From JBEKIK01 sp963845975 (GTDB lineage Bacteria; Planctomycetota; Planctomycetia; Pirellulales; Thermoguttaceae), in NCBI GenBank assembly GCA_963845975.1, contig CAWJUD010000002.1, positions 1,550,001 to 1,614,000 of the forward strand: a DNA stretch of 64,000 bases, written 5' to 3'. The notes under the pieces are model-generated. The model was not told the origin of the DNA and did not search any database. It worked only from the letters and a program-made list of their open reading frames with translations. Numbering within the stretch: position 1 is the stretch's first letter; each line of letters opens with the position of its first letter. Position numbers and translations under genes: made by a program. Below are positions 54,621 to 64,000 of the stretch, piece after piece.

Positions 54621-55517
54621 CTTTGCTTACCCAGGCGGTTGCTCAAATAAGCGGCCAAAGCGACATCCAGAGGCTGACTGGTGCGCAATTGCACGTAGTC
54701 GGCCTCGATGCCGCGAACAACCCAGTCGCACTTCTTCCAAATACTCCTCGAGCGCCGCCAAATAACCTTCCCTTAGCGCGCGGGGATTGCAGCGAAGCTG
54801 ATCCGCCGTTTCCATGCCCTCGAAACGCGTCGGCCCGGTAAAGGGGAAGTCCAATTCGTCGTCGTCGAGGACGTGGAATACCATGATGTCATGCCCGCGG
54901 CTGCGCAACAGCCTCAGACCCTGGAACAATCCTTCCCGCTTGACTAGCAGATCCGAAACCAGAACCATCAAACCTCGGCGGGGATAGTTTTCCGCCACGT
55001 TGCGGAGAATTTGGTAAAGGTTGGTTTTGTTCCGCGGCGAGCAAATCTCCATCGCCTGGAGGATCGAATCCAGATGGTTCCGCTTGGTTCTCAGCGGCAC
55101 GGTCATGCGCACGTCGTCGTCGAAGGCCACGCAGCCCACCGCGTCTTGTTGCCTGAGGAGCAAGTAGGCCAGGCTGGCGGCGATGCTGCAGCCGTATTCA
55201 TACTTGTTCATCGCGCCCTTGCCGTAGCGCATGCTGCCCGACACGTCGACCAGCAGCGTGCAGCGGAGGTTGGTGTCTTCCTCGAACTGTTTGACGTAGT
55301 AGCGATCCTGCTTGGCCCAGACTTTCCAATCGACGTAGCGCAGGTCGTCGCCGTAAGTGTACTGGCGGTGCTGGCGGAATTCGATCGACTGCCCGAAGTA
55401 CGGACTGCGGTGCATTCCGGATAGGAATCCTTCCACCACGTACCGCGCCCTAAGATCGAGCCTGGTGATCCGCTTGATTGCTTCAGGATGCAAAAATGTT
55501 TTGGAATCGCGGGTCAT
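54614..55517 (-). CDS. DUF58-domain protein, frameshifted near the end
   Basis: About 301 residues after repair. The DUF58 core is visible as FGQSIEFRQHRQYTYGDDLRYVDWKVWAKQDRYYVKQFEEDTN and LLVDVSGSM. It works with MoxR and BatA-type proteins. The frame ends at 54627 in nonsense; two bases at CGCG (54712-54715) give SRGIEADYVQLRTSQPLDVALAAYLSNRLGKQRK and a TAA at 54614. The start overlaps the MoxR gene end by 35 bases. Confidence 0.82.
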
Positions 55518-56538
55518 TGGTTAGCTCGTCTTCGCGGCTGGGGGTGATTGCCAGAATCCGGTCGATGATTTCGTCGGGCGTGACGCCTTCGCTTTCCGCC
55601 GTAAAACTCAACACCAGCCGGTGCCGCAGCACCGGTTTGGCCAGCGATTGGATGTCTTCGCAGGTGACATAAGTGCGGTCCTGCAACAGCGCCCTTGCCT
55701 TGGCGCCGAGGATCAAATACTGCACCGCCCTGGGACCGGCGCCCCAGCCGAGCTGGTCGGCGACGAACTCCGGCACGCCCGGCTCCCGGACCCGGGTCTG
55801 CCGCACCAGGGCCAAGGCGTAGCGGATGATGTGATCCGATACAGGCACCTCGCGGACTATGTGCTGCAATTCCAGGATCTCAGCCGCGGTCAACACCGTC
55901 TCGATGTTTTCGACCTGCAAAGACGTGGTTCGCCGCGCGACCTCGAATTCCTCCTCGAAACTCGGATATTTCACGAACACCTTGAACATGAAACGATCTT
56001 GTTGCGCCTCGGGCAGCGGATAAGTGCCTTCCTGCTCGATGGGATTCTGCGTGGCCAGAACGAAGAACGGATCGGCCAATGCGTGCCGCACACGTCCGGC
56101 GGTGACCTGCCGTTCCTGCATCGCCTCCAAAAGCGCTGCTTGGGTTTTCGGCGGTGTGCGATTGATTTCGTCGGCCAGAATCACGTTGCTGAAAAGCGGC
56201 CCTTCCAAAAAACGGAATTCCCGCGAACCAGTGGAACGGTTTTCCTCGATCACGTCGGTTCCGGTGATGTCGGCGGGCATCAGATCGGGCGTAAACTGGA
56301 TGCGGCTGAAACTGAGATTCAGCGTCCGCGCGAGGGTGCTGATCATCAGCGTCTTGGCCAATCCCGGCACGCCTTCCAGCAGGCAATGCCCCCGGCAAAA
56401 AAGCGAAATCAACAGCTCTTCGATCACGTCCGTCTGGCCCACGATGACTTGGGCCAATTGGTCCATGATCTTTTGCCGCGCCGAGCCGAGCCGTTCGATG
56501 GCTGCATTATCTTGGGAATTCGGATGTTGCTTTGGCAT
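55483..56538 (-). CDS. MoxR-family AAA+ ATPase
   Basis: The protein has 351 residues of canonical MoxR type: Walker A-like EGVPGLAKT, Walker B VILADEINR, sensor LATQNPIEQEGTYPLPEAQQDRFMF, and the C-terminal lid LILGAKARALL. It is the chaperone-like ATPase that acts on the VWA/DUF58 proteins encoded downstream. Confidence 0.9.
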   Translation of the reverse strand: MPKQHPNSQDNAAIERLGSARQKIMDQLAQVIVGQTDVIEELLISLFCRGHCLLEGVPGLAKTLMISTLARTLNLSFSRIQFTPDLMPADITGTDVIEENRSTGSREFRFLEGPLFSNVILADEINRTPPKTQAALLEAMQERQVTAGRVRHALADPFFVLATQNPIEQEGTYPLPEAQQDRFMFKVFVKYPSFEEEFEVARRTTSLQVENIETVLTAAEILELQHIVREVPVSDHIIRYALALVRQTRVREPGVPEFVADQLGWGAGPRAVQYLILGAKARALLQDRTYVTCEDIQSLAKPVLRHRLVLSFTAESEGVTPDEIIDRILAITPSREDELTNDPRFQNIFAS

Positions 56539-56583
56539 GTGTCGCTCTCAAAGGATTTGTTGTCTTTTCGGATAACATTTCTC

Positions 56584-56746
56584 TAGCCCAGGCGTTTTAC
56601 GCCTGGGATGAGGAGAATTCCACAACCCCTTCATTTAGCCCCTTTAGGGGCGGCCGATGCCGGGAACGGATGAACCCCGTGAACGGGATTGACATTAAAT
56701 ATAGTTTCGACAACGGCTTTAGGCCCCAGGCGTAAACGCCTGGGCT
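56584..56746. repeat. Composite of two inverted palindromes
   Basis: CCCAGGCG-tttta-CGCCTGGG (56587-56607) and CCCAGGCG-taaa-CGCCTGGG (56725-56744) bracket about 117 bases that include TTTAGCCCCTTTAGGGGC and an ACGGATGAACCCCGTGAACGG-type segment. It fills most of the 307-base gap between MoxR and the cyclase-fold gene; nothing else is seen there. Confidence 0.6.
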
Positions 56747-56845
56747 AGGTAAAAAAACATTCAAAACTAGTAATTGCTTCCAACAAAACATTGATGCACA
56801 AACGTATTTAATCGCGGGCCTTCCATCGTGCTGCAAAAACCGCGA

Positions 56846-58039
56846 TCAGCGTTGATAAATCGGCAGGGCGCCTTTGGGGAGTTGCAGGATGGTGAGATCG
56901 ACGGCGGTGGTAAAGACGGGGCCGATGTAACCCTGGTTCCAGGAGCCGTCCGCGCCGGCGTCTTGAACGATCCGCTCGAAAATTTTATCGCGATATGATT
57001 CCCAGGCCTTGCCGCCCTCGCGATAAAGCACTTGGGAGTAGTAGTAGTGTGCATAATGCCAATGTCCGAATCCCTGGTTTGAAATGTTGTCTAGTTGATG
57101 GTGGCAATACTCCAGCAATTTGGGGACGTACTGGCTGTCGTACTCTCCGGCATTGAACAGGCAGGCGATGGCCGCTGCGGTAATGGCCGGCCGTCCGCCG
57201 CCGCCCTTGGAATTATATTGTACGCCGCCGTCGGCACCGGTGCAGTTTTTGATGTATTTTACGGCTTTATCGATTATTTCTTTGGGGACGGGTATGCCGG
57301 CGTTTCGGCAGCCGCGAAGGCCTTGAATTTGCGTGATGGTGGTCGATCCTTCATCAACCCCGCCGTCTTTCGCGCTGACGTAACCCCAACCCCCCGGCTC
57401 GGTTTGGGCCTCGCCGGTGAATACCACCGCCCGCGTCAAAACGTCGACCAATTGGGCTCTTCGCTCGGCGTCTTCTTCTTCGCCCAGCACTTGCGAAAGA
57501 AATAGCATGGAAAAACCGTGCCCATATGTATATCGGTCGTCGCGCGTGGGGTCGCCGATCAGTCCGTTTTTGCGGCTGCGGCTGACAAGATAATCCACCG
57601 TGCGCCTGATATTCGCCGCATATTTGCCTTGCGTGGTTGTCGAGCCCTCGCATAATAATGCAATGCCCGACAGCGCGGTCATCGATGTCGGATAACGATC
57701 GTTATTGGCCGACCAACTGCCGATACGCGTCTGGTGGGCGGCCAGCCATTCCAATCCGCGATTGACCACGCGATCCACGTCCGAGTTTTTCACGGCCGCC
57801 GTCGCCCCTTCCGGCGGCAACGCGGTGAACGATAACACAATCAGCAGGCACTGAAAAAGGAAAATCCAAGTCCCCTCTCCGGGCACCGACCGAAGGTTGG
57901 TCGGGAGAGGGTTAGGGTGAGGGCTTAACTTGCTTGTGTGATCTATACATGCCCTCACCCCCTGCCCATCTCCCAAAGGGAGAGGGAAGGAATTTGCAAA
58001 ATTCCAGAGACTTAAAAAGGGGTTATTTGTAATGGTCAC
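56846..58039 (-). CDS. Terpenoid-cyclase/prenyltransferase-fold protein (alpha/alpha toroid)
   Basis: The protein has 397 residues. The start GTG at 58039 overlaps the stop of the PQQ gene (GTGA). The signal-like LFQCLLIVLSFTALPPEGATA follows a stretch (PLPLGDGQGVRACID, SPHPNPLPTNLRSVPGEG) that is the translation of a dispersed repeat. The body has repeated helical pairs with QDTWG-like variants (RGLEWLAAHQTRIGSW, GWGYV, GSWNQGYIGPVFTTAV), as in squalene-cyclase-fold proteins of planctomycetes. No catalytic DxDD is seen, so it is probably a binding protein. Confidence 0.7.
   Translation of the reverse strand: MTITNNPFLSLWNFANSFPLPLGDGQGVRACIDHTSKLSPHPNPLPTNLRSVPGEGTWIFLFQCLLIVLSFTALPPEGATAAVKNSDVDRVVNRGLEWLAAHQTRIGSWSANNDRYPTSMTALSGIALLCEGSTTTQGKYAANIRRTVDYLVSRSRKNGLIGDPTRDDRYTYGHGFSMLFLSQVLGEEEDAERRAQLVDVLTRAVVFTGEAQTEPGGWGYVSAKDGGVDEGSTTITQIQGLRGCRNAGIPVPKEIIDKAVKYIKNCTGADGGVQYNSKGGGGRPAITAAAIACLFNAGEYDSQYVPKLLEYCHHQLDNISNQGFGHWHYAHYYYSQVLYREGGKAWESYRDKIFERIVQDAGADGSWNQGYIGPVFTTAVDLTILQLPKGALPIYQR
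57871..57990. repeat. Dispersed NPLP/GEG-type repeat inside the cyclase gene
   Basis: CCCTCTCC...GGAGAGGG and GCCCTCACCC...CTCCC pieces encode the SPHPNPLP...GEG text known from many genomes. It is in frame and splits the N-terminal signal region. Confidence 0.6.
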
Positions 58040-61000
58040 GGTTCCTCATCGTCCATCGAATCCTCCCCGGGCAGGCCGAACATCTGGCTCATTGTCTTTT
58101 CCAGCGACTTGAGCAAGGCCCTCGAAGCATTCCCCCGGGATTGTTTGCCACTTTGCGGCCTCGGCCTGCTTGTCGGGCGGCTGAGGAGGCTTGTCGGTAA
58201 ATGTTAATGTGATGGTTTGGTATTGCATCATCAGATTGACGGTCTTATTCTCCGCATTTCCCGCCACATTGAAAAAGCCGCTCAGTCTGGAAAAATCGTT
58301 GCTTATAAATCGTCCGGCCGGATCGTTTGTCGATACCCAGTACGGATAACGAAGCGCGGCTGGGTGAATTTGGTTTTTGCTCGAATCTCTGGCATGCAAA
58401 CAACAGAACGGGCAGGTCCCGCGGCTGGCTTGTCAAAAACTGCTGATCCTTGATTTCGACCGGCTCTGGCCAGACTAGTTTCCCGCTCTGGTCGATGGCA
58501 TATATGCGACCTTTTAAAATCTGTTTCGAAGGAGTGCCGAAGGGCTGCAACGGACGCAACTGGGGAGCGTTCGGATCCTGGTACGAATCGTGTGCCAATA
58601 CCAGGTATTGATTTCCCCATGCCATCAGCGTTAGCTCGGCTAGATACGGCTGCGGCTTTCAAATCTACATCGGCGATTGGGCGGCCGTCGGCCAAATTTA
58701 GAAGAACAAATTCCCCTTTGGGTTCCAAAATGCCGATCAGTTCGTTACCCAGGATGGAATATTGGGCGTGAAACGAGAACTCCCGGCGCGGCCAGACGGA
58801 TTTTTGAGTCCAGGGATCAAACAGTTCCAATACGTGGCGGTTTTGTTCCAATCGCCAAAAAAGCAAGTTCCGGCCCAAGGCGATTGGGCAAGAATCGCCC
58901 AATGGAGAATAGCTTTTTATATCCTGCCCCCCGGTATTACCGGCATTTATTTCCGTACGGGGGATTTTTCTCGTGCCCGCCAATTCGCCGTCTAATGCCC
59001 GCAACACAAGGGCCTCGGGCTTATCGGGCGGAAGCACGAAGACATATTCGTCGTCGCCGAAAGCAACGCTGCCCATGCGGGATGTCTTGCCGCACCCAAA
59101 GCGTCGCTCCGGTAAGCGGATCCAGGGCGATTAAGCTCCGCGCACGCGTACGCAAACATATCGGTCTGTGGCCGCTTCCAGATCGTGGTTTTGATTGTTC
59201 ATCTGCATCACGCGCATTTGCATGATGCCTGCAACGGGGCCTTGCAGAAAAATCGGTTGCATATCGGTCGGGTCGCCGGACATGTCTGCGATGCTTTGCG
59301 ACCACAAGATTTTAGGCATGATTCCTTTCTCCGGCCCGCAGCGTATCGATGGCAAACAAGCTGCCACCCGCCGAAAACAGCAACAGATGTCCCAATGCCC
59401 TTGCATGCGCGATCCCAGGACCGAACATCCTGGCGCCGCAGGCGATCTTCATCATTTAATAAGATTTTCCACAGTTCGTTGCCCAATCCATCGGATGCTG
59501 AAAGCATGCGCCTGTTCTGGTCGAACGTCAAGTTTAACTTTTCAAAGTACGGACCGGGCATTCCTTTGAATTCCACGGGAATACGCCCGAAGTTGTTTAA
59601 TACGGCGTTCCTCGCCTCCTTCGCCGCGTTTTCCACGTTTCCCACGGGCCAGGGGTCTTTGCCATCGAGCAGTTTTAGTATGCCGTCGTCCGCCGGCAGA
59701 TCATTGACGAGTTGCTCGGCCGTTTTCCCCTCGCGGCAGACCACCTTGCCGAACCGCCGGCGGAGCCAGTTGTACGTCGATGCCGCCGATTCCTCTCGCC
59801 CCGTTTCCCGCAGCATTTCGGCGACTTCGGCCAGGGCGGGAGGATTGGCCGCCGGATCCGGCGATGGAAAGCTCTCCCAAATCGCCATCTCGGCTTCCAG
59901 CATGCGGCGAGTCTGAATAAGCTTGCGGACTAATTCCGCTCGGGCCTCTCCCGCAATCGGTTGGTTGCCGAAATAAGCCAAAAATCGCTGCAGCGATTCA
60001 ATCGAGCCCGAGGCTTTCAGCCGACTGGTATCGATCGTGAATCGCAGCGCTCGATCTTTTCGGCCGTTTCGCCCTTGGCTTCCATGACCAAGGACGCCAA
60101 TTGGGCCTGAATCCATCGATCGCGGCGCACCAATAACGACTTGCCTGCCGTTTCCAACGGCAACACGTCTGTTTCAAGATCAATTAACTTCTGGCATTGC
60201 TCGAAGGCGGCCGCCAAATCGCCGGACCGGTGCAACCCCGCGGTCATCAGGCGAAGATAATTCGCCTGCTGCGAAGAATCGTCCAAAAGTTCTTCGATCT
60301 CGGCGGTTTGACTGCGGTAAGCCGCAAACTCTTGTTGCAAACCTTCCAGCAACGCCTCGCGCAATAGTTCACGGCTGTGCGGATCGGCGTCGGTGGCATA
60401 TGCGCGGCGGAAATAATCGATCGCCTCATGGCGCTTCCCGGCATCGAGTAAAATTTCGCCCTGCAAACATAACGCATCGGCATCGGCGGGATTGGCCGCC
60501 AATCGCCTCTGGATTTCAACACTCGCCGCGTCCAGTTGATAAAAAACGTCCACTCCCTCATATCCTTGCGAAATCACGCGGCCTTTGTAGCAGATCAGGT
60601 TGCCGGGCACGAGGCCCTTGCGCGATTTGGAAAGGTGGATTATTTTTCCTTCAGACAAATCGATCGCGGCCACCTCGGCCGAATCCAGGGGCAGGAAATA
60701 GCGATCGCCGCTTATAAAACCGAGGCCGCTGGGCATTACCCCTTCAGGCAGGGAAATTACCCGGCCCTCCCAGCCCGGCTTCCCGTCGGCCAGGCGAATT
60801 GCCTGCACCTGGTGCCGCCCCGCCAAAACCACTTTGCCTTGATGCACGCACGCCGTATACATGTCGTCTTGCCGTTTGTATTTCCATCGCAGTTCGCCGT
60901 CGACGAGGTTCAGGCAGTGCAGCGAGTCGGAGTCGATAGGCGTGACCAGGACTCGGCCGTCGGCTATGCAAACGCTGGCGTCGATCGCACGATTCCCGGA

Positions 61001-62812
61001 GAGTCCCGCGTCTCCATAAGCGGAGATCAGCATCCGCTCCATTTGATCGGTCTGATTGTCGCGCGAGTAGCGATAGCCCCATAACAGCGAGCGGGTAGCC
61101 AACTCCACGGCCACCAAGGCCCCGGTGGAAGTGGGACATACCAAAATCCCATCGGCGTAAGATGGCGAAATGCCCGAAATCCGCCGTATGGGCGGAATTT
61201 GTTGGGAGTTCTGCTCCATCACGGCCAATAATTGCTGCGACCAGGAAAGATTTCCTGTGGCCGCATCCAAAGCCAGGAGGCGGATTTCGCCCTTCATTTC
61301 CGCCAGCACGTACAATTGACCCATCAAGGGCAGCGGCGGACCAAGGAAAAAAGTCTCCGCCAAGCGAACGCCAAAATCCTCCCCATCCCCTCCCGCCTGC
61401 CACTTGAGTTTGCCCGTGCGGATGTCGTAAGCCGCAAGTCGATTGGAGGCCTTGTTAAGCGTAAAATTATTGAAATTGATTCCCCTGCGAACGGAATTCA
61501 TGCCCTGCGCCTGTCCCAGGTCTTCAATGGCGAATACCAGCCGTCCGTCGCTGCTTAATGTGCCGAAAGTGGCGTCGTTCAATGCGCGATGACTCAGTAT
61601 GACGGCCATTAAAGACGCTTGCACATTCGGATCGTTTTCACCTGTGGCCGCGGAATTTTCCGGCAAATCGTCCGCGGGAACTTCCCACAACCGCTTGCCG
61701 CTGGCAAAATCCAACGCCTGCAAATTATTATAAGCGCGAATCAGCACCACGTCGTCGACCACCAGCGGGTGCAAGCCGGGCAGCACCGCAAGACCTCGTT
61801 CCAAGACGCCCCGCCGCGTCTGACGCATAACCTCTTCAATCAAGGGATCGTCGGTCGCCGGCGACTGCCAACACAGGTTCAACAACGGAGCGCTGCCGCT
61901 GCAGATCGCATTCCGCTGCGGATTGCCCCGGAACATCAGCCAACGATCGGCTTCGGCCGACTCGGTAACCTGTCCGCTTCCCACCAGTTTTATCAGCCAG
62001 TCAAGGGCTTCATTGTCTTTGTCGAATAAAGTAACTTTCTCGTCGGCCACTTTCATGGCCAGTTGGGGGTGATTTCGACGAAACGCCAAAAGCGCCTCGC
62101 GGGCCTTGTCCGGGGCGCCGGATTGCAGCCAGCCGGCAGCCATTGCCAAGGAAAGGGCCGGCTCGAATTGGTCGCTCGCATCGGCCGCGTCCGTGAGCCG
62201 TTGCAAGGTTAAGGCCCCCGCCAGCGGCCTGCCATGATCGAGATGATTGAAGCCGAGCAAAAAAGTAGCCTCGTAACCGGCGCGGGTATGGAAAAATCGC
62301 CGCGAAACCTCGGCCAAACTTTGCGCGTCGCCCGCGGCGACCGCTTCTTCCAGAAGCCGTTTGGCTTTTGCCCCGAACTCCAACTCATATAATTCCCGCC
62401 CCTCGCGTGGCATTTGGCCGATCAGATGTTGCGCCTCGGCTTTCAAACTGCGATGAATAGGTTGATTTTTTTGCGGCTGGAAAAAGTAGTCTTCCGGACC
62501 TTCAAGTATGGCCCCTAAATTCTGCACTGCTTCGCCATATCGCCCCTTGGCTATCAACTCTTTAGCCTGGGAAAGCTTTTGTAAGGTCCGCCGGTCCGGT
62601 GGAAGAAAGATATTGTCGGCCAGGTCTTCGCTGTTTGCGGAATTATTTGCCGTAACAGCTAGTGCCGGAAACGGTTGTCCTCGGACTCTCCGTTGAGGTT
62701 GTAGAAAAAGAGGTCCGGGCTGTCCGAAAGCATCTGCGGCAAGACTAAAAAAAAGGACTGTCCAAAGCAAATAGCACGAACAATCGAAGACATTCCTTGG
62801 CTTCGGGTTCAT
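58036..62812 (-). CDS. PQQ-like beta-propeller protein, multiple frameshifts
   Basis: The start is the ATG at 62812 (AAAGGACC upstream). About 1,600 residues after repair. The signal peptide (LLWTVLFFSLAADAFG) is followed by a helical TPR-like part, PQQ propeller blades (RLAAYDIRTGKLKWQAGG, LLALDAATGNLSWSQQ, LHCLNLVDGELRWKYKRQ), a TPR part, and a second propeller (SLIALDPLTGATLWVRQ). Eight breaks lie at about 60048, 59433, 59341, 59141, 59077, 58655, 58301 and 58127. Restoring a GC or CG dinucleotide repairs seven; 59141 needs one or four bases. The repaired end is ...SQMFGLPGEDSMDDEEP, whose TGA overlaps the next start. Confidence 0.75.
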
Positions 62813-63383
62813 GAAATGGTCCTTTTTTTGAGACTTATGTTGTGCATCCAACCGGCATACAACCGGAAGGCCCATCTTTAGTATGGTGTCGCTGGGAAAA
62901 AGTTCATCGCTTTTCTACTACTGAGTTATTTTATACATGCTTGTCTACCCCAAAAGGCATAATTATCACGTAACTTCAAGCAACTTAATATCTTAGATGA
63001 TTTATAAGTCGTTGGCAAGATTTCGCCGCCATTGAGCACAATTCACCGCATTTTAAATGCTAATTTACACAGATACTCACTCTATAGTGTTATTATCAAT
63101 TACCCTGTGTGTTTTTACGTTATTAGTAACCCCAGTTATCAGTTTTCGTTTCTACTTAGCTGCTTACAGCCCCCATGCCCATCCCCAATTTCTGACCACC
63201 CCGGCAAAAAACCCCAAAAAACCGAGAAAATACGTCGAAAAAACGATTTTCTTGCAGAAAATCCCGGGTTTTTACCATTTTATGGGTTGCTTTTTTCGCC
63301 AAACTTACTTAAATCATCATGTCCACACGTGCGGACAGACATGTTGTTTTCCATAATTAACCATACATGGAGGGAGATAGTTT
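62813..63383. other. Divergent intergenic region
   Basis: About 570 AT-rich bases between the PQQ gene (minus) and the HU-like gene (plus). It should hold promoters for both. I cannot point to a convincing -35/-10 pair, and no repeat or small gene is supported. Confidence 0.4.
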
Positions 63384-63707
63384 ATGGCCAAAGCAGCCAA
63401 GAAAGCCCCATCAAAGACCGAGATTCTCAGCAATATCGCTACTGCAACCGACCTGCCCAAGAAAAAGGTGGCCGAGGTGCTCGAGGCGTTGACTGCTGAA
63501 ATCAAAAAGAATCTGAGCAATCGCGGCCCAGGAATCTTCGCCTTGCACGGTCTGGTGAAGATCGAAAAGAAAAAGGTCCCTGCCCGGCCGCCGCAAAAAA
63601 ACTGGCTGAATCCTTTCACCAAACAATTGGAAGATCGTCCAGCCAAGCCGGCCTCGGTGAAGGTCAAGGTCCGCGCCCTTCGAGCCTTAAAAGAAATGGT
63701 CTCTTAA
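63384..63707 (+). CDS. HU-like DNA-binding protein
   Basis: The protein has 107 residues: KTEILSNIATATDLPKKKVAEVLEALTAEIKKNL is the helical HU body, and GPGIFALHGLVKIEKKKVPARPP is the beta-arm region, with the PNPFT-type ending changed to LNPFTKQLEDRPAKPASVKVKVRALRALKEM. The basic N-terminus (MAKAAKKAPS) is common in planctomycete homologues. GGAGGGAGA lies ahead of the ATG. It probably compacts DNA. Confidence 0.85.
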   Translation: MAKAAKKAPSKTEILSNIATATDLPKKKVAEVLEALTAEIKKNLSNRGPGIFALHGLVKIEKKKVPARPPQKNWLNPFTKQLEDRPAKPASVKVKVRALRALKEMVS

Positions 63708-63735
63708 GCCGGTCTAGGAACGTCGAATTCAAGCA

Positions 63736-63772
63736 AACCGCTCGCCCGCATACGACCGCGGCCGAGCGGTTT
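63736..63772 (+). terminator. Terminator of the HU-like gene
   Basis: AACCGCTCG and CGAGCGGTT form a strong stem with a GC-rich loop, followed by a T-rich stretch (TCTTTTT). Confidence 0.7.
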
Positions 63773-63831
63773 CGATCTTTTTATTACCCATCGCCTGCGT
63801 CCAATCTGCCGCGCCTCCCGTTGATATAGTC

Positions 63832-64000
63832 TCATGTCGGGCGATTGGCTGCGTTCGGCAAAGTCGTCGATACATCCGGGGGCGTCGGCGGCAGTTGTTG
63901 CGGCGGATTATGCGAATCGGGCATCGGGTTCAGCGGAGTGGGCAATATCTCGGGCATCGGCGCTCCGCCCGGAGCCGCGGCGCCGGGTTGTTGAGCGTCG
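63832..64000 (-). CDS. Partial Pro-rich protein, C-terminal end
   Basis: The frame is open from the window edge to TGA at 63832-63834 (APGGAPMPEILPTPLNPMP...NAANRPT). Pro/Gly/Gln-rich, possibly the tail of a lipoprotein or surface protein. It converges on the HU-like gene. Confidence 0.5.
   Translation of the reverse strand, partial: DAQQPGAAAPGGAPMPEILPTPLNPMPDSHNPPQQLPPTPPDVSTTLPNAANRPT

Overview
The window reads as a piece of a planctomycete chromosome, most like the Pirellulales and their relatives. The reasons are the gene types: GYF_2 and J-like membrane proteins, a secreted calpain with an N-terminal LESRALLSGN motif, a PQQ-propeller/terpenoid-cyclase-fold/MoxR/DUF58/VWA operon, NPCBM and HtrA-like proteins, a short accessory SecA, and many short palindromic intergenic repeats. 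This is inferred from gene families; no 16S or other marker is present.

Layout. 1-3504 (+): three planctomycete-type genes: a hypothetical protein cut by the window edge, a double GYF_2 membrane protein and a J-like membrane protein. About 3590-19650: a mobile, replicon-like island. Its left arm (12797 down to 4297, all minus) carries DUF6744/DUF6573-like proteins, a MoxR-type ATPase next to a VWA-metallopeptidase protein, a clamp-loader-like ATPase, Cys-rich small proteins and a terminal serine recombinase. Its centre (12.8-14.4 kb) is non-coding and repeat-rich, with a candidate small RNA and a tRNA-Arg(UCU). Its right arm (14465-18819, plus) carries two excisionase-like HTH proteins and a toprim/SF3 primase-helicase. 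A 5' half of a tRNA-Cys at 19.6 kb may mark the right edge. 19979-29991: metabolic and accessory genes (HAD phosphatase, gnd, SDR, GIY-YIG-like protein, PIN toxin with antitoxin, tRNA-dihydrouridine synthase, queG, lipoproteins). 30106-34894: accessory SecA and a secreted calpain-like protease. 62812 down to 34958 (minus): a long envelope gene set (PQQ propeller, cyclase-fold protein, MoxR, DUF58, BatA-like, VWA, three large periplasmic/membrane proteins, NPCBM, three HtrA-like proteins, TPR glycosyltransferase-like protein). 63384: HU-like protein.

How the genes work together. In the island, a central control region drives divergent arms, and five left-arm genes share one leader design: the 12-mer ATGCCGCCAGAR followed by a GGAGTTTAC-type ribosome site and start codon. 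In the envelope set the start and stop codons overlap again and again (GTGA or ATGA), so MoxR, the VWA proteins and the HtrA trio are probably made together at the membrane.

The most striking hidden signal is that about 20 genes or gene segments are broken by small indels. Most are repaired by adding back two bases (GC or CG) at a GCGC-type step, and the rest lie at homopolymers. Eight such breaks fall within 2 kb of one PQQ gene, with no decay between them. I read this as either consensus errors at a modified GCGC motif or real two-base scars. Annotations below give the repaired reading where this matters.
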